15,127 nt of DNA, from positions 1-15,127 of the forward strand of contig JAFGVF010000426.1 of NCBI GenBank assembly GCA_016938155.1, written 5' to 3'. Positions 14,026-15,127 of the stretch are shown here, one piece after another. Under the pieces are notes generated by a model. It was not told the origin of the DNA, searched no databases, and was given only the letters and a program-made list of their open reading frames with translations. The stretch comes from Candidatus Cloacimonadota bacterium. GTDB lineage: Bacteria > Cloacimonadota > Cloacimonadia > Cloacimonadales > JAFGVF01. The position numbers were made by a program, and so were the translations under genes. The first letter of the stretch is position 1; each line of letters starts with the position of its first letter.

Positions 14026-15127
14026 TTATTTGAGCAGTATCATCTTACGGGTAAATGTATAAGTGCCCTCGGTCAGTTTATAAAGATAGATACCGGAAGG
14101 CACAGTTTTTCCTTTAGAATCAGTACCATTCCAAACGAGAGAGTGATTCCCTGCACCCGTAAAACCGTTTTGCAGAGTTTGCACTTTCTGTCCGAGGATG
14201 TTATAGATACTCAATTCAACATTACCGGCTTTTTCCAGAGAAAAAGATATTGTGGTCTCAGGGTTGAATGGATTGGGATAGTTTTGATTCAGATGAGTTT
14301 TTATCTGAGGAACAGTATTATGCTCGTTAGAAACCTCACCGTTAGCTGAAAGAACGAGGAAGTTATCTACCATCAAAAGACTTCCTTCATTTTCAGAAAT
14401 ACAATGAATGGCTACTCTGATATTCTGACCGGAATAGGAAGTGAGCATTAATCTGAACATAGTCCAATCACTATTGGATAAAACGGTAACTTCGCCTGAA
14501 GGATTGAAGAAGTCTACCGGATTGGTGCTTCCACCCGAGATCAGTACTTCAAATTCCATCGGCTCATTATTTTCGGAATAGGAACGATGATGGAATTGAG
14601 CATAACTACCACCATCAATATGAAGCAATGGTGAGATAAGCCAATCATCATTGACAGCATTCTCAGCCTTTAAAACAGCAAGTGTATGATAGCCTGATAA
14701 TGCGGAATACCCTATCTCTCCGAAGTTCCGATTGTCGTAAATAAAGAATCCCGCAGTTTCATTTTCATAAGGTACATATAAATCAGATACTGACACATTG
14801 TCTGCTCCATCTTCATTGAGAATCAACCAACCGGCTAAAGATGAATCACCACTATTCATCCCCTCGAAGTCTTCTGCAACTATGGCAATGGGATTTACAA
14901 TCTCCACATAATGCTCATAATTAGCCCAACTACCGTCTGTGGCAATTGCTTGTGCACCAAGCAACAACTGTCCTGAATAGCCGGCTGAAGAGACTGTGTA
15001 TTCCCAGGGTTCACTTGTGATTGCAGCAATCAATTGACCATTTACCGATAGCACAACACTTTCAATGGAATCTAAGCTATTCCACGGGTCAATGGATATA
15101 GTAATATCTTCTCCAGGTAGAATCAGA
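14026..15127 (-). CDS. Multidomain secreted protein (Ig-like, choice-of-anchor J, sorting domain), 5' truncated
   Basis: The frame is open to the window end; the GTG at 15054 is internal, because sensible coding continues upstream (LPGEDITISIDPWNSLDSIE). About 366 residues are visible. Domains from the N-side: the end of an Ig-like domain (VVLSVNGQLIAAITSEPWEYT, GAQAIATDGSWAN, as in Ig repeats of secreted peptidases); a choice-of-anchor-J/cleaved-adhesin jelly-roll (EDFEGMNSGDSSLAGWLILNED, NDDWLISPLLHIDGGSYAQFHH, VLSNSDWTMFRLMLTSYSGQNIRVAIHC, LLMVDNFLV); and the FlgD-like sorting domain (NYPNPFNPETTISF, LSIYNILGQKVQTL, SGIYLYKL, RKMILLK). Family knowledge: such jelly-rolls bind carbohydrate or protein in secreted proteases and adhesins. 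The missing N-terminus may hold a catalytic domain. A terminator follows at 13980-14003. Confidence 0.87.
   Translation of the reverse strand, partial: LILPGEDITISIDPWNSLDSIESVVLSVNGQLIAAITSEPWEYTVSSAGYSGQLLLGAQAIATDGSWANYEHYVEIVNPIAIVAEDFEGMNSGDSSLAGWLILNEDGADNVSVSDLYVPYENETAGFFIYDNRNFGEIGYSALSGYHTLAVLKAENAVNDDWLISPLLHIDGGSYAQFHHRSYSENNEPMEFEVLISGGSTNPVDFFNPSGEVTVLSNSDWTMFRLMLTSYSGQNIRVAIHCISENEGSLLMVDNFLVLSANGEVSNEHNTVPQIKTHLNQNYPNPFNPETTISFSLEKAGNVELSIYNILGQKVQTLQNGFTGAGNHSLVWNGTDSKGKTVPSGIYLYKLTEGTYTFTRKMILLK

Noticed and set aside
15052..15054. GTG 15054 as the start of the last gene
   Set aside because: The same frame stays open with Ig-like coding sequence to the window edge and no ribosome-binding site precedes the GTG, so the gene is truncated by the window.

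Overview
The window looks like part of the chromosome of an uncultured Gram-negative bacterium of the Fibrobacterota-Chlorobiota-Bacteroidota neighbourhood, most probably Cloacimonadota (WWE1) or a close relation. Four secreted proteins end in a FlgD-like immunoglobulin-type sorting domain with the YPNPFNPET signature and a C-terminal lysine. There is also an outer-membrane beta-barrel, two lipoproteins and an apolipoprotein N-acyltransferase, so the cell has an outer membrane. Base composition is AT-rich outside one GC-rich intergenic island. The phylum is inferred from protein style only. No tRNA, rRNA, CRISPR array, transposase or phage gene was recognised.

Layout. (1) 1-2432, + strand: the tail of a TlpA-like thioredoxin, a beta-barrel protein with a conserved-looking C-terminal CX4C, and a small sorted exoprotein with a CTWC motif. 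They sit 9-12 bp apart and end at a terminator shared with the convergent gene. (2) 2438-3496, - strand: an orphan PotD-like polyamine-binding lipoprotein with its own candidate promoter. (3) 3497-4486: about 1 kb without a gene, built around three arrays of 11-bp tandem units and several hairpins, including a 17-bp perfect inverted repeat. This is the most unusual part of the window. (4) 4487-9719, + strand: a tightly packed five-gene operon of recJ, a beta-propeller lipoprotein, lnt, a MerR-family regulator and an eight-helix membrane protein. (5) 9886-10800: a YitT-family membrane protein read from a GTG start. (6) 10880-12025: a DUF2271-Fn3-sorting-domain exoprotein with a terminator. (7) 12102-15127, - strand: a streptopain-like C10 cysteine protease with propeptide and sorting domain, preceded by the 3' part of a choice-of-anchor-J exoprotein cut by the window edge.

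How the genes fit together. Much of the window concerns the cell envelope and secretion. Lnt matures lipoproteins such as the two encoded here. The four sorted proteins presumably share one type IX-like export route whose machinery is not in this window. The first cluster suggests thiol-redox chemistry outside the cytoplasm. RecJ (DNA repair) and the MerR protein are the only clear nucleic-acid proteins.
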